Assembly: GCA_013400975.1 (NCBI GenBank)
Contig: WBMZ01000230.1
Location: forward strand, 62,001 to 126,000
Length of the DNA stretch: 64,000 bases
Origin: Atrichornis clamosus
Taxonomy: Eukaryota > Chordata > Aves > Passeriformes > Menuridae
Direction of reading: 5' to 3'
In this document: piece by piece, positions 28,501-40,500 of the stretch
Layout of the letters: every line of letters begins with the position of its first letter
Numbering within the stretch: position 1 is the first letter of the stretch
Position numbers and translations under genes: made by a program
Notes under the pieces: generated by a model
Databases searched by the model: none
Told to the model about the DNA's origin: nothing
Seen by the model: the letters and a program-made list of their open reading frames with translations, nothing else

Positions 28501-31500
28501 CGCCATATTTTTAATGATCTCTAATCATGACTCTCCAGATCCTGAGATGGGAACAGTCATCTGAGTATGGGCAAAACTGGGCTTATATTACATCATATAA
28601 CCAGTATAAGACAAAACCAGAAAATAACCTCTGAAACGCAGCGGCACAAAGAGAAAAAACAGTGACAAAATATAATAAACATTAAAACTGGCTGAAAAAA
28701 CAACAAATCTACTTAAAATATATTCTTCAGAGTATACCCTGACATGCCAATTTATCAATAAAATTCTAACATTTGGTTATAGAATTAAGGAAAATACATC
28801 AACATAACTCAGGATTTTTTCTGATCATAATGAAGTAAAACCACTACTTAACAGAATTTGAACTCCATTACAGGAGACATACCAGATAAAAGAGAGGGAA
28901 TACACAGATAATAAGTCCAACAACTACAGCAAAAGAGTCAAATAAGACAATGACTTTTTGCTACTTTAAGAACCCACAAAACCTTGTAACACTATTGGAA
29001 ATCAGTTCTATTGAATCAGCTCCAGCTACATTCTGGTCTGAATTTTTCTGCACACACAGACCTTTTGCCACTGTTGTATAGGGTACATACCAATTATCCT
29101 GTTAATTTGTTTCTGACTGAGTTAAAATTTTTTAATGGAAACAGCTATCTGATAACAAAAGTGAGAGTGGTATTTGCAAGTAGCAACCAAGCCACTCCTC
29201 CACATAAGAAAAACTCCTGGAAATCTCCTCAGAAACTTGTGTTTGAAACATCATTAGGAAAGTATTTTGCTGTAAAATTAATTTTTTTTAGTATTGCAAG
29301 CAGACCTCTCCCACAATTTCTGGTTAGAAACTATCCATTATATTTATTTTTTCCAGCTACACACCAATTTTTAAATATCCCACTGAACACTAATTATACA
29401 GCAGAATGAAACATAACATATTTCCAAGCACATTTTCATGAAGAAAGCAAAATGTTGGACCTGAAAACAAAGATCACACCTCTTTAAAAGTACAAGAGAG
29501 CATTACTAGAATATTAAATATACTTTACCATGGTATAGCAATAGTGAAGTGAGTCCTTTTTCTCTGACATGTTCTTACTCTTATAGTGTATGTATATATG
29601 TGAGTATACAAGTACTGCAGTTACATTTAATATTCAAGTTTTGTTTCTACCAATGAAAAGTGAAGTTCAAGTTCTCTCAGAAGTGGATACTTTTACCCAT
29701 TTCTATAGGATCCAAACACTGCCCACATAAAATCAGCAACACCAGCAAAGTCTCTGATGCCTTCCAAAGAGAAAGGCAGGAATACAAGCCATATTAAATA
29801 TATGAAAAAGAAATCCTGGCTAGGTAACAAAAGATTACTAAAAAAATGTAAACCTCAAATAATGCTAATAGTGGTTGCAATTCATTAGAAACAGTCACTC
29901 AACTGGTACTTACAGGTATACAATACTCCACCATTGGATAATGCAATTTATGCCCCTTTGCTGTACGGCCAGAAAAGAAACAGCTCTGACAGACATCATA
30001 GTTGAAATGTTTTAAGCTCCGGTACCTATGGGGACATTAAACAAAGTGATTAGAGATTCCTAAGTTTACTTCTAATTAAGCCTCACAAAGCAAATTACTC
30101 TCTGAAATGGTGTCACCTGCTTTTCAGCAGCAGCAACACAAGGACAGAGCGAGTTTGTTGGGATTAGCTCAGAGAGAACCTTGAAGCGTGCGGGTGCGCG
30201 AGGCCAGGACGTGGCACAGACAACACTCACCACAGCTGCAGGCCCACGGGCACCAGTGGCACTGCAGCAGCTGCAGGGGACACAGGAAACCTGCAGCCCT
30301 CTTATCCCATTCACAGAACCTTCCTACACACTACACACCTCACTGAGTATTTAGAAGTTCGTTTCTATACCTATATAGAGATCCATTGTCAATCACCCGT
30401 TGCCCAAGCCACTTTGAAGCACAAAATCTTACAGGCATCAGCTTCATAGATGGACTGTGAAAAATTTACAATTTCAAAGTTTTTACTGACTGTAAACTAT
30501 ATTGCTTTAGTTTTGCTTTTCCTCTATTTAGTATTCAGATGATCTATCAAAAAAACTTTTATCAACCAGACTGGTTTATCTTTATGTTTTTACACTGAAT
30601 AGTTGGATTAAATATTTGTAAATAATTTTGATGCTCAGAAATTCTGAACACATCTCAGAAAATGAAATTCTTGAGAATTCATGAATTATAAAAATAATAT
30701 AAAATTCAGTTTAAAACATTACAATGATTTGTTTATTTTTGGCGGGGCTTTTTTAAGGTAGTGTATAAGCAGGGTAACAAACTTATACAGTATCCCTTGT
30801 AGTAAATATAGCCACTGGGAGCATGATTTATTCATTTATTTAGACTAAAGCAGACTAGAGCAGTAATTCCAGATTCAGCCCACAGTTTCTATAGTATGGT
30901 TGTTCTGACTGGATGAGGTTATATCATTTGTATGAAACTAAGATGAGCTAACTGAACCAAATTGAATAGCTACTGAATAGTAAAAGTTTAAATTGAATTG
31001 CTTCCTGAGAGCAGTTTTCAGTACCCATCCACACTTTTCCCCTGTTGAGTTTTATGTTTTGTTTTGCAAGAGAATATGGGTCTATAAATGTAAAGGTTCA
31101 CTTTAAAGGATGCTGATGCAACTGTTTATAATCTTTACTCAGAGCCTGTGGATTAAATGGCCACATTTACCTTCTGCTAAGATGCTAGATGCTTTTGTTG
31201 CAAATCTCTAACTTCGTAGTAGAAATTACTTAGAATGATCCATTCCTTTGTCTTCCTTTTTCTTCTATCTCTCTGCTCTCCTTCTACACACAGTACAACT
31301 TGGACAACTAAAACATATCTGAGCTAGAGCTTCGTCACCCTATGCTCACTCAAAGAATAATAAAGAAATATAAGAACATTTAGAGGAACTTCATCTCTTA
31401 GGACAAGTAACAAAGTGTCATCGTTTTTTGGTAGTGGGGGGGCTGCAGGGGTGGCTTCTGTGAGAAGCTGCTAGAATCCCCCCCATCATGTCCTGCAGGG

Positions 31501-34500
31501 CCAATGTCTGTCTGGCTGCAAAGATGGACATGCCACAGGCCAATTACAAGTGGTAACACCTCTGGGATAACAGATTTAGGAAGGAATTCAGAACAATTCT
31601 GGTGGCGCAGTTTTCACTCCAGCCAGGGAGGTGGGGAGTGAGTGGGAAGATTTGAGCTGAAAACCAACATGGAGAGGCACCAAGGTCAGGTCGGAAGAAG
31701 ATACTGCAGGAGCTGGAATTTCTCTGCAGCTGGTGGTGAGACCATGGTGAGACGGGATGTCCCCCCTTGTAGCCCATGGGGGACCACAGGTGTGTAGAGA
31801 CCCACTTGCAAATACTGGAGCAGGGGGATGCTTAAAAGGCCTGCAGCCTGTGGAGGAGTGACCCACGCCGCAGCAGTTTGAGGGCCGCTGTTGCCTGTGG
31901 GGTGGACTGATGTTGCAGCAGTTAGCAGAAGACTGCTTGTGAGATGGACATTTCTGAGGGGAGTAGTTCCTGAAGAACTGCCTTCCAGAGGGGACCCCCA
32001 CCATCCAGCAGGGGGAGACTCCAATCCTTGAATTATGAAGACCTGACCTAACCACCCTCCCCACTTTTTAATTTTCTGTCTCCCTGCGCTATTTGGGTAG
32101 GAGGTAAAGCAGGGAGGGGGAAGTGGGGGTGGGAAGAAGGTGTTTCTCCAAAAGCTCATATTATTTCTCTTTTTTTTTCCTTATCTTTTTCTGTCAGTTT
32201 TAGTAGAATAAATTTACTCTTATATCTCTTTAGATAAAGCCTCTCTCTCAAATCATTTGAATCATAGACCTCAGGTATGCTTTGAATTTTTTTTTTTCTC
32301 TCCTCTGTTCAGCTGCGAGGAGTCAGCGAGCCTGGGTAGTTCCTGGCCTCTGGCTACGCTCAAACCAAAACACAAAGTTTGATCACATTTTTTATTTTTG
32401 CAAATACTCACATACCTATATTTATAATTAAAAAAGAGAAGGTTGCTAGTGCAATCTTGTAAGACTGACTAAAACCAGTATTCTTAAAACGAGGTGAGAT
32501 GAATCTGACCTCAGGATTCATATTATTATCCTTTAAAACAACAGAAAGATGGAGAACAGAAAGCATGGTGAACAAAAATTCATCTGCCTGGATACCTAAA
32601 GAAAAATCTTGGAAGCACTTACAAGAAAGACTGCTTTTTATTTTTTCTAAATAATACACTAGACTCCATGACCACAGAAAAGGAAAAAGCCACTTATGCT
32701 TAGCTCTAGCCCCTACTGCAGAATTTGGAGGTGGGTGGTTGCATCACTTTATACACTGGAGCAATCAATTCTCAAATGCATGTTAGACCTAACAGTACTT
32801 ACTAAGGGTACCAACTACAGTTTAGGAGAATAACATGGAGAATATTCCCCATGCAATTTTTTCTTTTAGCATTCACATCTTTCTTTGAAGAGACAAAACT
32901 TAGATTACATTCAATGCTTTAGACAGGAACTTTGCAAATCTCATCACAGCAACATATCAGTGTTTGTTTTAAGCAAGTAAAGATTGATGCTGAAGGGTGT
33001 TTTACCTTGCCTGGCATAACTAAGTTTCCCAAGTCTTATGCAGGAGAGCAAACAGTCCACACTTTTTCTTACTGATCACCTCCTTTTGATCTTGTGCTTA
33101 CAGAACACATAGGGTGCATTTATATTTTATTTGCTTTCTCTTGGATCCACCAATGCAAAACCACCTGATGACAGCCTACCCTGTACCTCTGTCAGTCACA
33201 GGACCACTGGGTGTCTAACACACACACACAATATACTAATAGACATATAAGTAACTGCATGAGCCAGAACTGCACTGGCTCAGGCCACACTGTGACTTCA
33301 CCATGGGTGACAGATCCCATCTTAAAGCAGAAAAACTGGAAAACCAGATATAAAATGTCACTTGTTGAAAGACTTAAAAGTATGGATATTTTCAGAGAAA
33401 CATTGTACCTAACAGCTCTTCTCTTACCTAAATCCAACAATTGGACACTCTTTACAGATGTTGCACTTGGCCTGATGTTTTGCTGTTTCTGCAGCTGCCA
33501 CACGGTGTAGAACTGGTAACCACACCATAGACTGTGGTTCTAAGCGCATCCAATCTATAAATTGCTTCACAGTTATTTCCGGCTTATTGTGGTTCTGTGG
33601 AGAGAAAAACCCACATCCAAATTTTAAAAGAAACCAAAACAACAAAACAGCAGACACCCACAAGGAGATCTTCTTTAGAATTCTATTGAATAAAACCACC
33701 AACAACCTGCGTGAATCCTTTCCACGACAGGTCAATCCAAAACCATTTACAGTAAATAACCTCAATTAAAATGCAAGTAAGGAAAACAGATTAGTCAGTA
33801 AGACTTTAGAAGACTTAACAGCTGTGATAGAGAAGACAAATGGTAACAAAGATGGAGGACATGGTAAAGGAGTAAGGGAGTCCATAATAAAGCTGTCTTT
33901 GAACTGAAAGAACTTGAAAAATAAGTATGAACATGAAAGGGAAGCATATTCTGCAATTCAAGCATGCTGAAGACTTGGTTGTCGTTTGAGTTAAGATTGA
34001 TGACAAAACCCTAAAAGTCAGTAGTGTTTGCAAGTGTCTACTGATTGCCATGAGACTCATCATTTTTTTTACTGTGTTCTGAGCCCATGGCATTCTTTCT
34101 AGTTAGCACATTAAACACAACACACACACAGAATATACTAGTAGACGTATAAGTAACAAGAAAGAAATCTGCCCTTTATAGGCAATCACTACAATACAGC
34201 AGAACTACCATTAACATGATAGTTTTAAGAAGCAAACAAACATGCTTCCACATTTTCCTTAAGTGGTAAGCACCAGAAGAGCCTAGCTGTAAAAGTATTG
34301 TATTCATCAACTTTGTCAGCAATAAGAATAGAGGTCATATTTCTGAGCTAAAGCTCAATGGAAGCAATAAAACAAAGCTTAAAATTAACGTTATTCTTAA
34401 ATGGTAACACATGACGAAAAGCAGTGCTAGGCTTCTTAGCCTACTCATAATCCAAGTTCATTTTTACCAGTAAGAGAGAAAAGCATGAAAAAAAGTGTAT

Positions 34501-37500
34501 TCTTTCTTCACCAACATAATACTTGTTTTCACTTGGTTGAGATAACTGTCAAGCAGCTGCACATTTCCTCGATGCTCTCCTAATGACCAGGGACTGAACC
34601 TTAGCTATTCACGTAACATAGGGGATGCAACCTCATTATCAGTATAACTGCAATAACACACCAAGTATTTAAATACTACCTTGCTAGTACCCCTTGCTCA
34701 TAATTGAATAGCATGGGAGACAGGGCAGATCCTTGAGGGACATAAGATCATTCTTCTGTCACACACAAAGTCTGCCACTAACAAATGAATAATTTATTTC
34801 AGTATGACTCAAACCACTCAAGGCCAGTGATAGATATGTCAAGCACCATCCCTTATTGTCTGAAGCAGCAATATTAAAACATCAGGGGAAGCTTTACATG
34901 GTTAATTGGTCAAACCAACTTCCATAAGTATCTACCAAATTATTCATGACCTGGACAAACACTCTTCCAATTCCAATCACCTGAGTCCAGAAACGAATCT
35001 AAGAGTTCTGGGAAAAAAGCTAGCACAACTGCATTTGTCAAAGCACTGGATGAAAATGTAGAAACCTCTAGGAAAGAATGGCAAAAGAAAAATGCCCTGG
35101 AAGTTCACTAAAATCTTTAATGTTCAATTCAATAAAATCAGAAATATTCAGTAATTTTATCTAAGCCATAGTGCATTTTTAATCCATATACAATTTCTGA
35201 CAATGTTCAAATCAGCTGCTTTCACAAAAATAATATACTGAAGCAATACAGCTATCACTAGCTAACAGTTGGAGCCTCAGGCAGCCTTGACAAATAGTTA
35301 GTTGCGTTCCATTACAACATCCTGTTTTTAATTCTCATCTTCTTTAAACAGACAAACACTCCTTGCAGCCTCATTAACCCCCTTCACGTAGTGTGGAGCT
35401 GAACAGCAGGCTGCAAGAGCTTTATTTCATATTCTGATCTGCTGCATAAAGGCTCACAATATATAAATGACTATGCTTGAAGTTTCATGCTACTACAAGG
35501 TCTTTTGTCAGTAAAATAACACTAAATAATTTGCAGGTGCACAAGGTCAAAAATTACTACCAACATCATTTTCTTGTTCTGTTGAGATCATGTCTTGTTC
35601 CAGCAGGGAAAAGCATGTTGTTCTCAGAGCAGCAGGTTGCTTTGAACAATGCAAAGCAGGATAATTGGCTGCTACAAAATTTTTCAACAGCTTTTAGATC
35701 AGCAAATGTCAGAATCACGAAGATTTATATATTCTTTTGGCTAAACATAAATTGTTTGATCCTCTACTAAACCACAAACCATCTTTTACAGCTGCATTTT
35801 CACACGGATTTCCCATACTTAGTTGCAGGAGCATACTCAATTCTGTTCAAAACTCAGTAGATGTTTTCATATTCCTCTCTTCTTTTTACATCCTAAGCGA
35901 ATCTTTGTATGTCAGAGAGGGTTTTGTTTTTTTTCCTTCGTGTGAAGGTCTTTATCTTACCTGTTGGAAGCAGCTGCGCACACTGGGTTCGATGTTGCTG
36001 CCACCAAAGGCTGCCACTTCTCCAAGCTGTCGTGGGATTTGGATAGCATCATGAAGCAGAAGGCCCAGCTGCCTCTGGTCACACATTTCTGTAGGGCCTG
36101 CCACCTCCTTGAAGAGGTCTGCAACACCAACAAAAGGCGTCACCTCATTCCATTTCCTTTCATTCACTAATGCTGCACCACAAGCTTTTAATTTTTGTAC
36201 TATGGTCATGGTTACAAATGGCCACTGTTCCACTTACAAGAGTTTACCTCCGTCTAATCTTGATAACTTTGACTATGTTTTCTTGATTTGTAACCATACA
36301 AATAAGAAAAGTAAGGCCAAATGAATGAAACTATATGGCTTCTTATGACACACACTGGACTGGAAGGTGATTTGAGGCAGCCAGCCCAGCTTCACCACCA
36401 AGAAGTTCTGCCTGACAAACCTAATGACCTTCTGTGATGGAGTGACTGCCTCAGTGGACAAGGGAATGGCTACAGATACCTATATGGACTTCTGTAAGGC
36501 CTTTGACACAGTCCCCCACAATGTCCTTCTATCTAAATTGAAGAGAGATGGATTTGATGGGTGGACTGTTAGGTGGCTACGGAATTGGTTGTATGGTCAC
36601 ATCCAGAGGGTAGTGGTCAACAGCTCAGAGTCCAGATGGAGATCAGGGACAAGTGGTGTCCCTCAGGGATCCATGTTCAGACCAGTGTTATTTAATATCT
36701 TCATTAATGACATAGACAAAGGGATCAAAAGTGCATCCTCAGCAAATCTACAGATGACCCCAAGCCAAGTGGTACAGCTGACACACCTGGAGGATGGGAT
36801 GCCATCCACACCTGGACAGGCTTGAGAAGTGGGCCCATGGGAACCACATGAGGTTTAACAAGACCAAGTGCAAGGTGCTGCACCTGGGTCAGGGCAATCC
36901 CCAATATCAATTCAGGCTGGGGGTTGAAGGACTGAGAGAAGCCCTGTGGAGAAGGACTTAGGGGTGCTGGTAGATGAAAAGCTGGACATGTGCTCTCACG
37001 AGGTGTGTTTGCAGCCCAGAAAGTCAACCATATCCTGGGCTGCATCAGAAGAAGCATGGCCAGCAGATTGAGGGAAGTGATTCTGCATGCTCTGCTCTGG
37101 TGAGACCCCACCTGGAGTACTGAGTTAGCTCTGGGGTCCCCAGCAGAGGAAAGACACGGAGCTGTTAGAGCAGATGCAGAAGGCAACAAAACTGATCATA
37201 GGAGAGACGTTCCATCCTCTGATTAAAGGCTGAGAGAGTTGGGGTTGTTCAGCCTGAAGAGAAGATTCCTGGGAGACCTTATTGCAGCTTTTCAGGGACT
37301 TAGAAGAAAGCTGGGGACAAACCTTTTAGCAGGCCTGTTGCAATAGGACAAGGAGTCATGGTTTTAAACTAAAAGAAGATAGATTTAGACTAGTTATAAG
37401 GAAGAAACTTTTTACAATGAGAGTGGCAAAACACTGGAACAAGTTGTCCAGAGAGGTGGCAGAGGTTCTACTCCTGGAAACATTCAAGACCAGGTTTGAC

Positions 37501-40500
37501 AGAGCTGTGAGCAATCTGATATAGCTGAAGTAGACCCTGGTCATTGCAAGGGGGTTGGTCAAGATGACCTGTATAATCCTCTTCAAAACCAAACTATTCA
37601 ATGACCCTGTGAAGAATGAAACAGTATTTCAGAAATCCCTATCTTATGCTAAAATCTGTGTCATGGTTCAGTTGGTTGGGGACAGAAGCACGATTACTCT
37701 GAACTGAGACTAGAAGTTACCACAGGACACAAGTGGCCATGTGAAATAGCTCAAAGCAAGAGCAGCAGCCAGAAAGACAACCTGAGCTTAACAATAATCA
37801 CATTTTCTTCCTGGATAACCATGTCTGCTTCCATGTACTTTTCCTTTACTGATTCCATTTTCCTAAGGTAGGTGTCAAGCACTGCAGTATAAATGAATGA
37901 ACCAGGATGACTGTAATGACAGAAAAAAATGACGCTGAAAGGGATCAAGAAAATTGTTCCAGATACAGGCACCAGGAAGGAAGATACTGCTGGCACCTAC
38001 AGTCACAGTAAAGCACTGAGTTAATAAGCCTGTCAGCAGTAAAGATATTATTTCTCAAGTGCTTTCTTAGCACATTTCTTTGATTGGAGAATTTTAATTG
38101 TTAAAATGTTCAGCTAAAAATTTTAACGTTTCTGCCAACAATTTTATGAACTCTGTAGCAGTGTACATTAACATTTAGACATAAGATTCATCTTTCCTGA
38201 AAACATCTTAAATGCTGAGTTTATCTAAGAAATATTTTTAAATTCTGTGATTGGTACAAATTACAGAAGAAATGGAATTGAATTCTTATGTTCATTGCAG
38301 TTGGTTTTTACATTCTCCTTTTGCACTCAGTGTCTGGCTTGGATTAAAGCTCCAAGTAATCTTAAAAGAAAGAGAATCCACTTATATTATTCCCCTACCA
38401 ACCACAAATAGATTAGAAATAAATGAAATTTGAAAATTCAGTCTGACTGCACTTCTGATTGAGAAAAAGACAACCTTTGTTCAGAAACACTCAAGAGTAA
38501 CTCTTATTACACTGTGTAAATTGTTTTGCCCTTCATCTGGAGCAACTGTCAAGCTTTGTCAGCATGCTTCAGATAGCTGGTCACATCTCTTTTTTTCTTC
38601 TCAAAGGAGGTGGAAGCAGAAGAAAGGATCTTCACAAAATAAAAATCCAAATGACTGAATTAAGTTTTAGATTTTATTGTATTTTTCTCAGCCCTTTCTT
38701 GACTAGTCAAATAGCAGCTACAGCATCTCGTCCAGTCGGTGTTGAGAAAAAACCCCCCACAGACAACAGCAGTGACAAAATTAATACTGCACAGCTGCAG
38801 GGTCCTCTTGGCAATCCCAGATCCTGGCTAGCTTCTTCAGCTGAAGCTGGGATAGTTTTACAATTTCTAAGAGTCAGTTTAAAAAAACTGATAGCATTCT
38901 TTCTGTTTGCATCAGTCTGCAGGGGAAACAGGCAGTAAAAGAAGAACAATTCATTAACTGCTGGAGCTGGGAGCAGATGAAGTAATTTCCTAAGCCCTAA
39001 AACCTCAGTTGATTGTGGAGCTGGTAAATAGAGGAAAACGATGTGACAGGACAGGGAATAGGTAGAGTGATCAGCTAGGAGGAAACAAGCAAATACCTTT
39101 GAAAAGCTCAAACTCCTCCAAAACGCTCCACTTGAGTTTTGTTTGGTTTTTCATACTGACAGCTGTGATATAATCAATGCCTGTCCAGGAGCAAGGGAGT
39201 TCATGGATGGCATCCTCTTTTCCCAAACCCCTCAATGCCTTCAGTGTGGCACAAAGGAGGAGAAGCTCCTAAACTGAAGGCATGTAAAGTGAAAATACTC
39301 TTGTTGTCTGTCTTACCTACTTCAACTCACCCATGAGCTATTCCCCAGCAAAGGAGATACGGCAAAAGCAACTCTCAAGTGGCAGATGGAGGAGAGCCAG
39401 TTTTAGCTCTGACAGGGAGCACCTAGACACCATACTTGCCCCAGGGGAAAAGGGGACCCTGTACATCACCCACCAGCAATGTCAAAAGCCACAAACTCTT
39501 TTAAATGGAGTTTGTTAACGTGCATATTAAAGGAGTTTCAATATACAATACATTGATATAAAGGTTAAACTGTATGAGGGACTCTACCATAGGGCAAGGG
39601 GAATGACTGAGGAAGCAGAGAAAAGATTATTCAGATCTGAGTCATATGAAAGAAACAGAAACCAGGAAAAAAGCAATCAGTTGATTTTAAATAAATTCAG
39701 CCTCACACTAGTATTTTAGGAGGACAGCTAGTGAGACTCAAACTGCAACTTAGCTGTACAACCTGAAAAAAATGTACTTAATGGCTGATATAGAAAGGGA
39801 CATTTGAAAATGTTGAAAAGTTTATTAAATTCCTATCAAAATGATATTAAGATAGTTAGTAGAAAGATGTCTAAAACCAACATTTTATATTGCATTGTCA
39901 CAAACAGAATGCAACATTCTAATTTCTTTTTTTAGCTACCACAGTGTTAGTTCCAAAAGGTTTGAAAATTTACAGCGTAAACATAACAGTAAAAAAAAAA
40001 TCCCACCACATTTCAAGGATGTTGTACATTGCTTGAAAACGGAACTGCTTTGAAGATGAGATTTATCAAGTAGCCCTTCTTTTTCATCTCAAATCCTACA
40101 GATTTTATGCATTAAATTATACGACTCAAAATCTACACACTATAAAAAACTCCATTTTTTTTTTTTCCTGTTTCTGCTGCCAGTTTGGACTCTGGATGTT
40201 AAAAATGAGTGCAGGTAAGAGTGAAATGCACACATATGCATTCGTATGTAGCTCAACAAGTGACCCTTCCTGGTCAGAGGAGAAAGCAGAGCATAACATG
40301 GTTACAGCCAGATCAGGACACTGGCCTCAACAACAAAAAAGAAGCTCGAGACTCCTTGCCCTAAAGGATAAATGCAAGCAGCTCTGATTTGCAGGTCCAT
40401 TTTTATTCTCAGGAGCACCCAGGCATGTGCTTGAAGTTAAGCATGTCTTAGACACTTTCAAGAATAGGCATTCTTTAATTGAGGCGTCAATGTTTCCTCT

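Larger units (their letters stand above)
21568..29913 (-). other. UTRN intron between exons 69 and 70 (8.3 kb)
   Basis: Contains one CR1 copy (24293-25345), an extremely AT-rich block (23366-23471) and otherwise unique-looking AT-rich DNA. ORFs at 27652-28035 and 29011-29409 (127 and 132 codons, plus strand) lack splice or family support and are treated as chance. Confidence 0.7.
30026..33427 (-). other. UTRN intron between exons 68 and 69
   Basis: 3.4 kb. It holds a GC-rich patch (30105-30310), a solo LTR with target duplication (31416-32372) and one half of a small direct repeat (33219-33255). The rest is AT-rich and unremarkable. Confidence 0.75.

Noticed and set aside
29011..29409. 132-codon ORF on the plus strand
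   Set aside because: Phe/Leu/Asn-rich text from AT-rich DNA, no splice sites at its ends, no family resemblance, antisense to UTRN.
31588..32159. Two overlapping minus-strand ORFs of about 158 codons
   Set aside because: Both lie inside the solo LTR, in the reverse of its orientation, and consist of low-complexity Pro/Ser/Gly text.
34690..34860. Possible ancient CR1 body fragment on the minus strand
   Set aside because: Only short phrases resemble CR1; too diverged to annotate without alignment.
38707..39111. 134-codon ORF on the minus strand
   Set aside because: No splice-bounded structure and an opposing ORF overlaps it; text not recognised as a family.
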